Assembly (NCBI GenBank): GCA_964482205.1
Contig: CAYZWI010000007.1
Coordinates: 62,001 to 126,000 of the forward strand
Reading direction: 5' to 3'
Source: JAZDGX01 sp964482205
Lineage (GTDB): Bacteria > Eisenbacteria > RBG-16-71-46 > CAIMUX01 > WJJG01
DNA length: 64,000 nucleotides
Shown here piece after piece: positions 8,637 through 17,206 of this stretch. Position numbers and translations under genes: made by a program. The stretch's first letter is position 1. Each line of letters starts with the position of its first letter. The notes below the pieces were generated by a model. That model made no database searches, had not been told where the DNA came from, and worked only from the letters and a program-made list of their open reading frames with translations.

Positions 8637-9728
8637 TCAGAAGAGGTCCTTGAAGCGGCTCAAGTCGAACACGCGCTGCACGTCGTTCACGAGCACGAGG
8701 ATGATGAGCCCGAGCAGAAGGAACATCCCCACCTGCTGGATCGCGAGACGGGTGCGGATGGGCATCTGCCGGCGGGTGATGCCTTCTCCCAGAATGATGA
8801 GCAGGTGCCCGCCGTCGAGGGCCGGAACGGGCAGCAGGTTCAGGCATCCGATGTTGATGCTGATGAGGGCGATGAAGCTCGCGAGATAGACGAGGCCTCT
8901 CCTGGCGCTCTCGCCCGACATCTTGGCGATGATGATCGGCCCGCCCAGTTCCTTGACCGAGATCTGCAGGGTGATGAGCTTCCAGAGATTGGTCGAGACG
9001 AGCGCGATCACATTCGCGGTGCCGGTGACCCCTGACAGAAGCACTTCGCTGGCCGACGCTTTTCGAAAGACGGTCTCGGGAGCGATGCCGATCAGCCCCC
9101 ACTGCTCCTTCTTCCCTTCGATCTCGATCTCGTGCGATTGCGAGACGAGCTGCACATCGGTTTCCTGTCCGTCCCGCAGATAGCGCAGATGGATTTCCTG
9201 ATTGGGACGAGGGTGGATCTGCTCGAGCAGATCGTTCCAGCTCTGAATGGCCTGGCCTTCGATCGCGACGATCCGGTCGCCCGGGCGCAGGCCCGCCTGC
9301 TCGGCCGGCCAGCCGGGAGTGAGGTCGCCGACGACCGGCGCCGAGCTTGCCTCGGGCATCCCCTTCACCGCGGCGATCCCCGTGTACACGAGGACCCCGA
9401 GCAGCAGATTCATGATCACGCCGCCGCTGATCACCCAGATCTTCTGCAGCGTGTTCTTCGACGCAAATTCCCAGGGAGCCCCGGTGAGCGCGACGCCTCC
9501 TCCCGAGCTCTCGTCGATCATCCCGGCCATCTTCACATAGCCGCCGAGGGGCACCCAGCCGATGCGGTACTCGGTCTCGCCTCTCCGGCGGCCCACCATC
9601 TTCGGCGGATACCCGAGGGAAAAGACTTCCACGCGAATGCCGACCGACTTCGCCGCAACGAAATGCCCGAGCTCGTGCACGAACACGATCACGCCGAGAA
9701 CGACGATGAAGGCGAGAAATGTCAGCAT
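8637..9728 (-). CDS. rseP: RIP metalloprotease RseP (site-2 protease)
   Basis: Inner-membrane zinc protease that cuts transmembrane anti-sigma factors or signal-peptide remnants. HELGH is at residues 18-22 inside the first helix. The family motif NLLPVPALDGGHL lies near 297-309 and supplies the third metal ligand (D305). One PDZ domain lies near 122-182 (LTPGWPAEQAGLRPGDRI, then AIEGQ). E. coli RseP has two PDZ domains and about 450 residues; the single-PDZ 363-residue form is common outside gammaproteobacteria. It does not sit beside dxr or bamA here. It precedes the pseudo-receiver gene and follows the YugP-type peptidase gene, all on the minus strand, so these may be co-transcribed envelope-stress genes. 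Confidence 0.95.
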   Translation of the reverse strand: MLTFLAFIVVLGVIVFVHELGHFVAAKSVGIRVEVFSLGYPPKMVGRRRGETEYRIGWVPLGGYVKMAGMIDESSGGGVALTGAPWEFASKNTLQKIWVISGGVIMNLLLGVLVYTGIAAVKGMPEASSAPVVGDLTPGWPAEQAGLRPGDRIVAIEGQAIQSWNDLLEQIHPRPNQEIHLRYLRDGQETDVQLVSQSHEIEIEGKKEQWGLIGIAPETVFRKASASEVLLSGVTGTANVIALVSTNLWKLITLQISVKELGGPIIIAKMSGESARRGLVYLASFIALISINIGCLNLLPVPALDGGHLLIILGEGITRRQMPIRTRLAIQQVGMFLLLGLIILVLVNDVQRVFDLSRFKDLF

Positions 9729-9761
9729 CGGCTCCTCAAAGTTCAGGAAGACGAACGCGAG

Positions 9762-10463
9762 CTATTCATCCCGGCTTCCGAGAAAGCCGGCCCGCATCAG
9801 GAAGTAGATCAATTGGAGCACGGCCGCCGCCGCCGCGGCAATGTAGGTGAGCGCCGCCGCGGAAAGCACCTTGCGCGTGCCGTCGAGCTCGGGCCCGCTG
9901 AGGATCCCTTGCGATCCGAGAATGGCGACCGCGCGCCGGGAAGCGTCGAACTCCACCGGAAGCGTGACGAGCTGAAAGAGCACCGCGGCCGAGAAGAGAA
10001 TGATCCCGGCCAACAACAATTGCTGGCTCTGCAATAGGAATCCGATCAGCAGGAGCGGCCAGGCAAGCCAGGAGCCGAACTGCGTCACCGGAACGAGCGC
10101 CGAGCGGACCTGCAGGGGGAAGTAATTCTGCGCATGCTGGAGCGCATGCCCCGCTTCATGCGCGGCAACACCCAGCGAGGCGATCGACTTGCCCTGGAAG
10201 ACATCGGGCGAAAGGCGCAGGACGCGCTTGCGCGGATCGTAGTGATCGGAAAGGAACCCCTGCGTCTGCTGGACATCGACATTCCCGATGCCGAAGGACT
10301 GCAGAATCCGGGCGGCCGTTTCCGCCCCGTTGATGTTCGAATGAGTCGCAACGCGCGAATAACGGGCGAAGGTGGACTTCACCTTGATCTGCGCCCAGAT
10401 CGAAAGCAGCAGAGCCGGACCGACGATGAGAAGATACAACGGGTCGAAGAACATGAGCCTCAC
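9762..10463 (-). CDS. Neutral zinc metallopeptidase, YugP family
   Basis: Membrane-embedded metallopeptidase of 233 residues. The active-site motif HEAGHALQH lies at 102-110. The family pattern is intact: an N-terminal helix, then FARYSRVAT, G-E-T-A-A-R-I-L, LSDHYDPRKRVLRLSPDVFQGKS, the zinc motif, helices near 120-165 and 195-225, and LPVEFDASRRA (Glu as the likely third ligand). The physiological substrate is unknown for the family. The gene lies 33 nt upstream of rseP on the same strand. An ATG three codons downstream (MFFDPLYLL) is an alternative start. Confidence 0.9.
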   Translation of the reverse strand: MRLMFFDPLYLLIVGPALLLSIWAQIKVKSTFARYSRVATHSNINGAETAARILQSFGIGNVDVQQTQGFLSDHYDPRKRVLRLSPDVFQGKSIASLGVAAHEAGHALQHAQNYFPLQVRSALVPVTQFGSWLAWPLLLIGFLLQSQQLLLAGIILFSAAVLFQLVTLPVEFDASRRAVAILGSQGILSGPELDGTRKVLSAAALTYIAAAAAAVLQLIYFLMRAGFLGSRDE

Positions 10464-10576
10464 GCTCCTTTCCGCCCGCCTCCCGCCCGATGCGGAACAT
10501 CTCGCAGGAAGCCGAGCTGTCAGACGCTACCCGCTTCCGGTCGACAATTCAACCTTCACCGCGACCCGAGGGTTCC

Positions 10577-12904
10577 TCAGCGGGAAGGCGGGGCGGGGCG
10601 TGCACGGCCCGCCGGGCGCATGTCGCCCGCGTCATCCGGGTTCAGGCGCTCCACGATTCTCGCTCGCAAGGAAGAGGCTTCGGGCCGCGCGCCCGCAAGC
10701 GCATCGAGTCGATCGAGAATCGCCACAGCTTCGCGCAGGCGCGCTTGCCCGCGCGCATCCGCGCAGGCGTTCCGATCCTCGGCGCACGGCAGCCACAAGG
10801 CCGAGGCGAGCCCCAGCAACGCGTCGGCGCTCGCCGGATCGAGGCGCAGGGCGGCGCGAAAGGCCTGCTCGGCCCGCGGAGCTTGGCCGGCGAGCAACAG
10901 CGCGCCTCCCCACCGTTCGAGGTAGTCGCGAGTGCCCGGTTCCGCGGCGGCCGCGCGCTCGTACGCCGAGGCCGCTTCCGCGTACAGGCCGAGCATGCCC
11001 GCCAGCCGTCCGTGCACCGCGGCCGCGGCGGCCGATTCCCCTTTGCGACCGGCCAGCCGGCGCGCGAAGGCGATCGCCGCCTGGGGCGCGTTTCTTTGCG
11101 CGTGAATGCGCGCCAGTGTCTCGAGAGCGATGGTGTTCGTGGAATCCAGCTCGTAGACGCGTTCGAACCTCGCGAGGGCCTTGTCAATATCGCCCGCATT
11201 GTAGTCGAGCGCCCCGAGCAGCGCGTGAAAGCGGGGATTCGTGGGATGGATCGCGATGCTCGTCTCGTATTCGCGCCGGGCCGCCTCCGGCCGGTTCGTC
11301 TTGCGATAGTACTTGCCGATTTCCTCGTGGGCATACGCGCGAGGAAAAGGAGGAAGATCGGCGATCGCGTCCCGGAATCGCGCGAGCGAACGCTCCTCCC
11401 CCGCATTCAACCAGAACCAGGGCAGGCAGAGGGAGAGCGCGGCGACCGCCACCATCGTCGCGAGGGCCGCGCGCTCGCGTGCCAGCGCGCCCGAACGCCA
11501 GACCAGGAAAGCTGCGACGGCGAAAAGCGACGCGCAGGCGGCGAAGAGGTCCCAGTCGCGCGCCGCGCCCAACGCGAGGTGCAGCGTCGCGGCCAGCGCC
11601 GCGATCCAGACGCAGCCGGCCAGGAGGATGCGAGCGCCAGGCGGCAGGCCCGCGGGACCCGGCGGGTTCGGATCGTGCGACGGTGGGGTCTTCCCGTCGC
11701 GCCCGCCTCCCGCAGCGCTCGCTCGCGCCGGTTCGCCGGACGGCCGCGCGCCGCGCCGCACGAACAGGCGCCCGCTGCCCCGCAAGGACAGGCGCGCGAG
11801 AATGGCCATCAGGGGAACTCCGGCCAGCAGCAAGAGCAGATTCGCGATGTCTTTGGCATGTCGAAGCGAGAAGAAGTTCGAGGGCGAGACGAACAGCCTC
11901 TGGGTCTCCCGGTGTTTGAGGAAGTCGGTTCGGAACCACCCGGCACTGTATCCGAGCGCGAAGAGCAGCGCGCAGGCGAGGAGCAAGGCAATGGCGACGG
12001 GCGCCGCCATCGTCAGGAATCGCTTCCATGCGCCCGAGGGGGACGCTTTTGCACGCGAGGCAGGGTTCGCTTCGGGGCGATTGCCGTGGGCGCGAGCGCG
12101 CGCGGGAGCAACCACCGGAGCGAAGGCCAGCGGAGCGAGGAACAACGCATCCAGATGAAGAGCGAGCGCGAGGCCGAAGGCGATCGCCGGGGCGATGAGC
12201 GGCGCGCGCCCTTCGTAGTAGAGCGCCAGGAGAATCACGAACGCGAGTTGCAGAACGGCGAGCCGCGCGTAGCACTCGGTGTATCCGAAGAAGATCTGCA
12301 GCGGACCCGCGCACGCCACGAAGGCGAAGAAGAGCGCGCGCTCGGCGGGCTGCTCGCTCATGCGGCGCGCGCCCCATGCGGCCAGGGCGGCATAGGCGCC
12401 TCCCGCGAGCACGCTCGTCCAGGCGAAGAGGCGAAAGGCCTGCTCTTCGGATTCCCATCCCAGCAGGCGAAAGAGGCGCGCATGCAGCGCGTAGTCGAGG
12501 AAGTCGAATCCGTGAAACGGCATCCCCAGCTTCACGAGCTCGCCGAGCAGCCAACCATCGCCCAGGAAATGGAGCGCGATCCTGCCCGCCCAGAAGAGCG
12601 CCATGGCGATGCAGGGCAGGAGTCCGTACGCGATCGCGGCGCGCTGGAAGAGCGCCCGGCCCGCAATATCCGCAATCCTGGAAAGAGGCGTGAGCGAAGA
12701 GGCCCACACGAGCAGGATCGCGACGAGCGGGACGAGGAGACGGACCGCCGGCAGCGCATAGGCGAGATGGTTGATTCCCCAGAGCCCGGGACCCGGCAGC
12801 CAGGCGGCCACTCCTTGCAGCACGAGGAGCGCGGTCAGCGCCAGGCGCAGGCGCGCGAGACCGGGCGAAAGCGCGCGGCGTTGCCGTTCGATGGACTTCG
12901 TCAA
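10577..12904 (-). CDS. Polytopic membrane protein with C-terminal TPR repeats (GT-C-like)
   Basis: The N-terminal half (about residues 15-450) has at least ten hydrophobic segments. An acidic loop early in the protein ([13 protein letters not shown], then [18 protein letters not shown]) recalls GT-C lipid-linked sugar transferases, but I see no decisive catalytic signature. The C-terminal third carries about five TPR units, for example [53 protein letters not shown] and [20 protein letters not shown]. The TTG start at 12904 is chosen because GGGGAG lies 5 nt upstream. An ATG at 13018 would add 38 proline/arginine-rich residues and has no ribosome site. Function is unassigned; O-glycosylation or envelope polysaccharide work is a guess. 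Confidence 0.7.
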   Translation of the reverse strand: MTKSIERQRRALSPGLARLRLALTALLVLQGVAAWLPGPGLWGINHLAYALPAVRLLVPLVAILLVWASSLTPLSRIADIAGRALFQRAAIAYGLLPCIAMALFWAGRIALHFLGDGWLLGELVKLGMPFHGFDFLDYALHARLFRLLGWESEEQAFRLFAWTSVLAGGAYAALAAWGARRMSEQPAERALFFAFVACAGPLQIFFGYTECYARLAVLQLAFVILLALYYEGRAPLIAPAIAFGLALALHLDALFLAPLAFAPVVAPARARAHGNRPEANPASRAKASPSGAWKRFLTMAAPVAIALLLACALLFALGYSAGWFRTDFLKHRETQRLFVSPSNFFSLRHAKDIANLLLLLAGVPLMAILARLSLRGSGRLFVRRGARPSGEPARASAAGGGRDGKTPPSHDPNPPGPAGLPPGARILLAGCVWIAALAATLHLALGAARDWDLFAACASLFAVAAFLVWRSGALARERAALATMVAVAALSLCLPWFWLNAGEERSLARFRDAIADLPPFPRAYAHEEIGKYYRKTNRPEAARREYETSIAIHPTNPRFHALLGALDYNAGDIDKALARFERVYELDSTNTIALETLARIHAQRNAPQAAIAFARRLAGRKGESAAAAAVHGRLAGMLGLYAEAASAYERAAAAEPGTRDYLERWGGALLLAGQAPRAEQAFRAALRLDPASADALLGLASALWLPCAEDRNACADARGQARLREAVAILDRLDALAGARPEASSLRARIVERLNPDDAGDMRPAGRARPAPPSR

Positions 12905-13169
12905 AGGATCTCCCCAGGTCCTGCCGGCCGATCGCGCATGGGGCGATCGCGGTCCGCGCGCCCGGCGCCCGCAGGGCGCGCGAGGCTGCGGATGCGGCGA
13001 ATGCGGCAACGCTATCAATGTGCGCGCCCGCCGTCCAGACCGGCGCTTCGCGCGGCTTGACCCGCCCGGGCGCCCTTTCTATTCTCACGCGACTTCACGC
13101 ATTCGATTCGCCGGACCGGAGGAACGCCAGCGGCGTTCGGGCCGGCGCTCGCCGAAAGGAGCTGCAAGC

Positions 13170-15236
13170 ATGGATCCCACCGACCGCGTGTGCATCGACA
13201 CCATTCGCATGTTGAGCGCCGACGGTGTGCAGGCTGCCCGCTCGGGCCATCCCGGAATGCCGATGGGCGCGGCCGCCATGGCCTTCGTGTTATGGACCCG
13301 CTTCCTCAAGCACAATCCCGCCGATCCCTCCTGGCCCGACCGCGATCGCTTCGTGCTCTCCGCGGGCCACGGCTCGATGCTGCTCTATTCGCTTCTGCAC
13401 CTCAGCGGGTACGATCTCTCGCTCGATGACCTGCGCCGCTTCCGCCAGCTCGGCTCGCGCACGCCCGGCCATCCGGAAACGGGACTCACTCCCGGAGTGG
13501 AGGCGACCACCGGCCCGCTCGGGCAGGGCTTGGGCAACGCGGTCGGGATGGCGATGGCGGAACGGTTTCTCGCGCGCCACTTCAATCGCCCCGGACACGC
13601 GATCGTCGATCACTTCACCTACGCCATCGCGGGCGACGGCGACTTGATGGAAGGCATCTCGCACGAAGCGGCCTCGCTCGCCGGGCACTTGAAGCTCGGC
13701 CGCCTGATCTGCCTCTACGACGACAATGGGATCACGATCGAGGGGCCCACTTCTCTCGCCATGAGCGACGCGACCGCGCAGCGCTTCGAAGCCTATGGAT
13801 GGCAAGTGCAATGCGTGAACGGCGACGATGTCGACGCGGTCGCGGCGGCGATTCGGGCGGCGCAGGAGGCGACCGACCGGCCGAGCCTGATCGCGGCGCG
13901 CACCCACATCGGCCACGGAAGCCCGAACCGGCAGGACAAGTGCAAGGCGCATGGGGAACCGCTCGGCGACGAAGAGCTGCGGCTGACGAAGGAAGCGCTC
14001 GGCTGGCCGCTCGAGCCTTCGTTCCACGTTCCCCGCGAAACGCGCGAGGCCTTCGGGCATCTGCGGCACCGGGGCGCGCACTGGCAGGCCCAGTGGAACG
14101 AGCAGCTGGCCGCGTATGCCGCGTGCTATCCCGAAGAGAAACGCGAGTGGGACCTATGGCAGAAGGGAGGGTTGCCCGAGGGCTGGCAGCGCGGGCTCTT
14201 CGAGCTCGAGCTGGAGGCGAAACCGCTGCCCACGCGAGTGGTCTCGGGCATGGCGCTGAACGCGCTCGCTCCGCGGGTGCGCAACCTCATCGGCGGCTCG
14301 GCCGATCTCGGCCCGTCGAACAACACCGCCATCGCGGGGCAGGGAGATTTCCTGCCCGGCGAAGTGTGCGGGCCGAACATCCATTTCGGCGTGCGCGAAC
14401 ACGCGATGGCCGCGGCGATGAACGGCATGGCTCTCCACGGAGGGGTGCGCCCCTACGGCGGCACCTTCCTGGTCTTCTCCGATTATCAGCGGCCGGCGCT
14501 GCGCGTGGCCGCGATGAGCCACGCGCGAGTGATCCATGTCTACACGCACGACAGCATCGGCCTGGGGGAAGATGGGCCCACGCATCAACCGGTCGAGCAG
14601 CTTCCCTCGTTGCGCGCGATTCCCGGCTTGACGGTGATTCGCCCGGCGGACGCGCGCGAGACCTGCGAGGCCTGGGCCACCGCGCTGATGCGGCCGGGGC
14701 CCGTGGCCTTGCTTCTCACCCGTCAGGCGGTTCCTCCCCTGCCGCGCCATCGCATGGCGCTGCCGGGCGGGCGCGGAGAACCCGGGCACGGCATCCTGCT
14801 GGCCGCGCGGGGCGCGTACGTGATTTCCGAGAGCGCGCATTCGCCGGAGGAGCGCCCCGATCTCATCCTCATCGCGAGCGGTTCGGAGGTCTCTCTCTGC
14901 ATGCAGGCCCAGGAGATTCTCGAAAGCGAGGGAATCGCGACGAGGGTCGTCAGCATGCCGAGTTGGGAGCTCTTCGAAGAGCAGCCCTCCGAGTATCGCG
15001 CCTTCGTGCTCCCTCCTCGCGCGACCGCGCGCGTGGCCGTGGAAGCGGCCTCGCCGCTGGGTTGGGAACGCTATGCCGGTGATGCGGGCGCGGTGATCGG
15101 GATCGGGCGTTTCGGCGCTTCGGCTCCCGCCGACGCGCTCTTCCGGCATTTCGGCTTCACCGCGCAGGCGATTGCCTCCCGCGGGGCGGAGATCGCGCGC
15201 GCCTGCCGGACGGAAACGGCGGAAGGCCGCTCGTGA
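13170..15236 (+). CDS. tkt: Transketolase
   Basis: Thiamine-diphosphate enzyme of the non-oxidative pentose phosphate pathway that moves two-carbon units between sugar phosphates. Length is 688 residues, near the usual 660-680. The N-terminus has [14 protein letters not shown]. The ThDP-binding [13 protein letters not shown] is near 154-166. The pyrimidine domain has the catalytic Glu segment [20 protein letters not shown], then [15 protein letters not shown] and the [19 protein letters not shown] loop. A C-terminal domain follows. The ATG at 13170 has GAAAGGAG upstream. The last codons overlap a GTG start of the next gene (GTGA), so the two are probably translated together. Confidence 0.96.
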   Translation: MDPTDRVCIDTIRMLSADGVQAARSGHPGMPMGAAAMAFVLWTRFLKHNPADPSWPDRDRFVLSAGHGSMLLYSLLHLSGYDLSLDDLRRFRQLGSRTPGHPETGLTPGVEATTGPLGQGLGNAVGMAMAERFLARHFNRPGHAIVDHFTYAIAGDGDLMEGISHEAASLAGHLKLGRLICLYDDNGITIEGPTSLAMSDATAQRFEAYGWQVQCVNGDDVDAVAAAIRAAQEATDRPSLIAARTHIGHGSPNRQDKCKAHGEPLGDEELRLTKEALGWPLEPSFHVPRETREAFGHLRHRGAHWQAQWNEQLAAYAACYPEEKREWDLWQKGGLPEGWQRGLFELELEAKPLPTRVVSGMALNALAPRVRNLIGGSADLGPSNNTAIAGQGDFLPGEVCGPNIHFGVREHAMAAAMNGMALHGGVRPYGGTFLVFSDYQRPALRVAAMSHARVIHVYTHDSIGLGEDGPTHQPVEQLPSLRAIPGLTVIRPADARETCEAWATALMRPGPVALLLTRQAVPPLPRHRMALPGGRGEPGHGILLAARGAYVISESAHSPEERPDLILIASGSEVSLCMQAQEILESEGIATRVVSMPSWELFEEQPSEYRAFVLPPRATARVAVEAASPLGWERYAGDAGAVIGIGRFGASAPADALFRHFGFTAQAIASRGAEIARACRTETAEGRS

Positions 15237-16144
15237 GCGCGCGTGTAGGCAAAGGGGCGAGCGCACGAGCATGCAAACGCGCGCGCACCGCCGCGCGCGC
15301 ACGAGCAAGCACGGGCGCGTGGGCGGAGCTTGCCAAGCCGGCCACACGCATCCGGACGGCCATCTTCACCAACGAGCTCGGCATTCCCGCGCGTCTCGAT
15401 TTCGATGGCCGGGACGCGAGCGCGATCCATGTGGTCCTTTGGCGCGGCCGGCGCGCGGTCGCGACCGGACGCCTGGACCACAAGGGAACGCGGATCGGGC
15501 GCGTCGCGGTGCTGCCCGCCTGGAGAAAGGGGGGCCTTGGAGCCGAAGTGGTCGATCGATTGATCCGCGAAGCCGTGCGCATGGGGAGCGCATCGGTGAG
15601 CCTGCACGCGCAGGAGACGGCGGTCTCCTTCTATCGCAGGCTCGGCTTCCAAGAGAATGGTTCCTCCTTCATGGAGGCGGGCATCCTTCACTTCCCGATG
15701 GTCCGAACGCTTTCCTGGCTCGATTCCACCGCCGCGGTCCTCTTGCGAGGGAACCGGTTCCTGCTTGGGAAAAGAGCCGAAGGCTTGATCATGGGAGGCC
15801 GTTGGGATCTCTTCGGCGGCAAGCGCGAGCCGGGCGAAACGGCCCGGATGACGCTGCGCAGGGAGCTTCGCGAGGAACTCTCGATTCGCGCACGCATCGG
15901 GCCCGAGATCGCGGTCAGCCTCTACGACGATCCCCGAGGGCGCGGCATCTTTCGCTGTCCGGTGCATCTCGTCAGCGAATGGACGGGAACCGTCCGCTTG
16001 AACGAGGAGCATTCGGAAGCGGCCTGGTTTTCGCGCGCAAGGCTTGCGCGCCTGGCCCTCGCCCACCCCGACATCGTCGCCCTCTGCCGGTCGGCGCAGG
16101 CGATGTCGGGAGAAGCGGGAGGAAGGGGAGCCCACGGCAGGTGA
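15233..16144 (+). CDS. GNAT acetyltransferase-Nudix hydrolase fusion
   Basis: Two-domain enzyme of 303 residues. Residues about 40-160 are an ElaA/YjcF-like GNAT domain ([37 protein letters not shown] with the acetyl-CoA loop, [22 protein letters not shown]). Residues about 160-290 are a Nudix domain with box [20 protein letters not shown] near 196, continuing ELSI; the family glycine near the end of the box is Ser, while the catalytic REUxEE core is intact. The first 35 residues are A/R-rich and may be linker. The GTG start overlaps the transketolase stop by 4 nt. Substrates are unknown; ADP-sugar or modified-nucleotide clearance linked to acetylation is speculation. Confidence 0.85.
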   Translation: MSARVGKGASARACKRARTAARARASTGAWAELAKPATRIRTAIFTNELGIPARLDFDGRDASAIHVVLWRGRRAVATGRLDHKGTRIGRVAVLPAWRKGGLGAEVVDRLIREAVRMGSASVSLHAQETAVSFYRRLGFQENGSSFMEAGILHFPMVRTLSWLDSTAAVLLRGNRFLLGKRAEGLIMGGRWDLFGGKREPGETARMTLRRELREELSIRARIGPEIAVSLYDDPRGRGIFRCPVHLVSEWTGTVRLNEEHSEAAWFSRARLARLALAHPDIVALCRSAQAMSGEAGGRGAHGR

Positions 16145-16461
16145 TTCCTCTGGGGCGACCTCGCCCGTACGCCTCCCGCTCCATTGAACTTTTTTCTTCC
16201 TCCAGGCGTCCTAGTTCTTGAGACAAGGGCAGTTCGGGGCGCCAGGGAGGGCGGCCACGGCCCCTGCCCCTTCGTCCGCGAAACCGGCCTTTCTGCCGTT
16301 TCGTACAGCCATGGGATGAAGGCACCGGGGCCGAAGAGGCCCGCTCGCAAAACATGGAACCGGCGGTCCGGCCTCGCTATTCTGCCTGGTCACGCTCGAG
16401 GGGCAAGGGCGAGGCAGGCAAATGTCGCGAAACGGCTCGGGCGCATTTCGAACGAGTGATC
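16145..16461. other. 317-nt intergenic region without a supported gene
   Basis: I see no convincing coding frame or RNA. A short GGGCGA/TCGCCC dyad just after the GNAT-Nudix stop is followed by TTTTTT about 20 nt later, which may act as a weak terminator. An imperfect hairpin (AAGGGCAG near 16226 with CTGCCCCTT near 16264) lies further on. No clear promoter was found for the next gene. Confidence 0.3.
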
Positions 16462-17202
16462 ATGCCGCGAGGAATCGGAGTGACGCGTCAGGATGACCCT
16501 TCCGATGAGACGAGCGGGGTGAAGCCGGAGCTGCTCCGTGGCCGGGCGGGCCGCAAGACCGGCGTGCTGATCGCAGCCGTCAGCATCCTGATCGCAGCCA
16601 TCACGATGATGACGACTGCCGCCGCATGGGCAGGGCCGCGCGTTTCCGTCCGAGCCTTCTCCCTTCCGCTCGATGGCTTCGTCTTCCCGCGCGAAGCGCT
16701 TGAACTTCCGCAGCGCGCGTCTTCTCTCGCCCGCGACCTGGCCGAGGATCTCGTTTCCCAAAGCGCTTCGCGGCTGCCCTCCTTTCCCGTGTCCGTCGCG
16801 GCTGCGGAAGAGAGCGGACCGGCCGCGCGGGATGAGGGCCGCAAAGAAGAGCGCGTTCAAGCAGCCGGCGTGAGCGGGACGAGTCCGTTCACGCGATTCT
16901 GGACGAGCGTGCGCGGCATTCCGATCGTCTCGAAGGCGATCAGCGTGGGCGGATGGATCCGGAGCTTCCTTCATTTTTTGTGGACGATTCCGCAGTCGCT
17001 TTCCAAAGGCGATTCCGACGCGACCATCGATGCCTTGGGAGACCTTCTCGAACGCACATCGCCGTCGGCCGAGGCCGGCAGCCCGGCGCAGGGAGAAGGC
17101 TCCGCGTCCGAAGCGCCCGGCGGCCTCGATCCCGCGCCGGCCGAGATCGATCGCCGGGCGTCGGAGCCGCCGGAAGGTTCCCTCGAGACGACCGGCTCCT
17201 GA
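16462..17202 (+). CDS. Secreted or membrane-anchored protein of unknown function
   Basis: I do not recognise this family. From the ATG at 16462 the product has 246 residues. A hydrophobic segment near 31-55 (VLIAAVSILIAAITMMTTAAAWA) ends in a plausible signal cleavage site. A middle part follows with FSLPLDGFVFPREALELPQRASSLARDLAEDLVSQSASRL. A short helix-like section (VSKAISVGGWIRSFLHFLWTI) comes next, and the last 60 residues are rich in S, E, P and A and probably disordered. An earlier in-frame start at 16354 would add 36 basic residues; neither start has a strong ribosome site. It converges with polB with only 4 nt between stops. Coding is supported mainly by the long frame and signal-like segment. 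Confidence 0.55.
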   Translation: MPRGIGVTRQDDPSDETSGVKPELLRGRAGRKTGVLIAAVSILIAAITMMTTAAAWAGPRVSVRAFSLPLDGFVFPREALELPQRASSLARDLAEDLVSQSASRLPSFPVSVAAAEESGPAARDEGRKEERVQAAGVSGTSPFTRFWTSVRGIPIVSKAISVGGWIRSFLHFLWTIPQSLSKGDSDATIDALGDLLERTSPSAEAGSPAQGEGSASEAPGGLDPAPAEIDRRASEPPEGSLETTGS

Positions 17203-17206
17203 GCGT

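Noticed and set aside
10490..13060. Very long open frame on the plus strand opposite the membrane/TPR gene
   Set aside because: Its translation is R/G/E/Q-rich without hydrophobic order. The opposite strand has clear membrane helices and TPR units. Long antisense frames are expected at this GC content.
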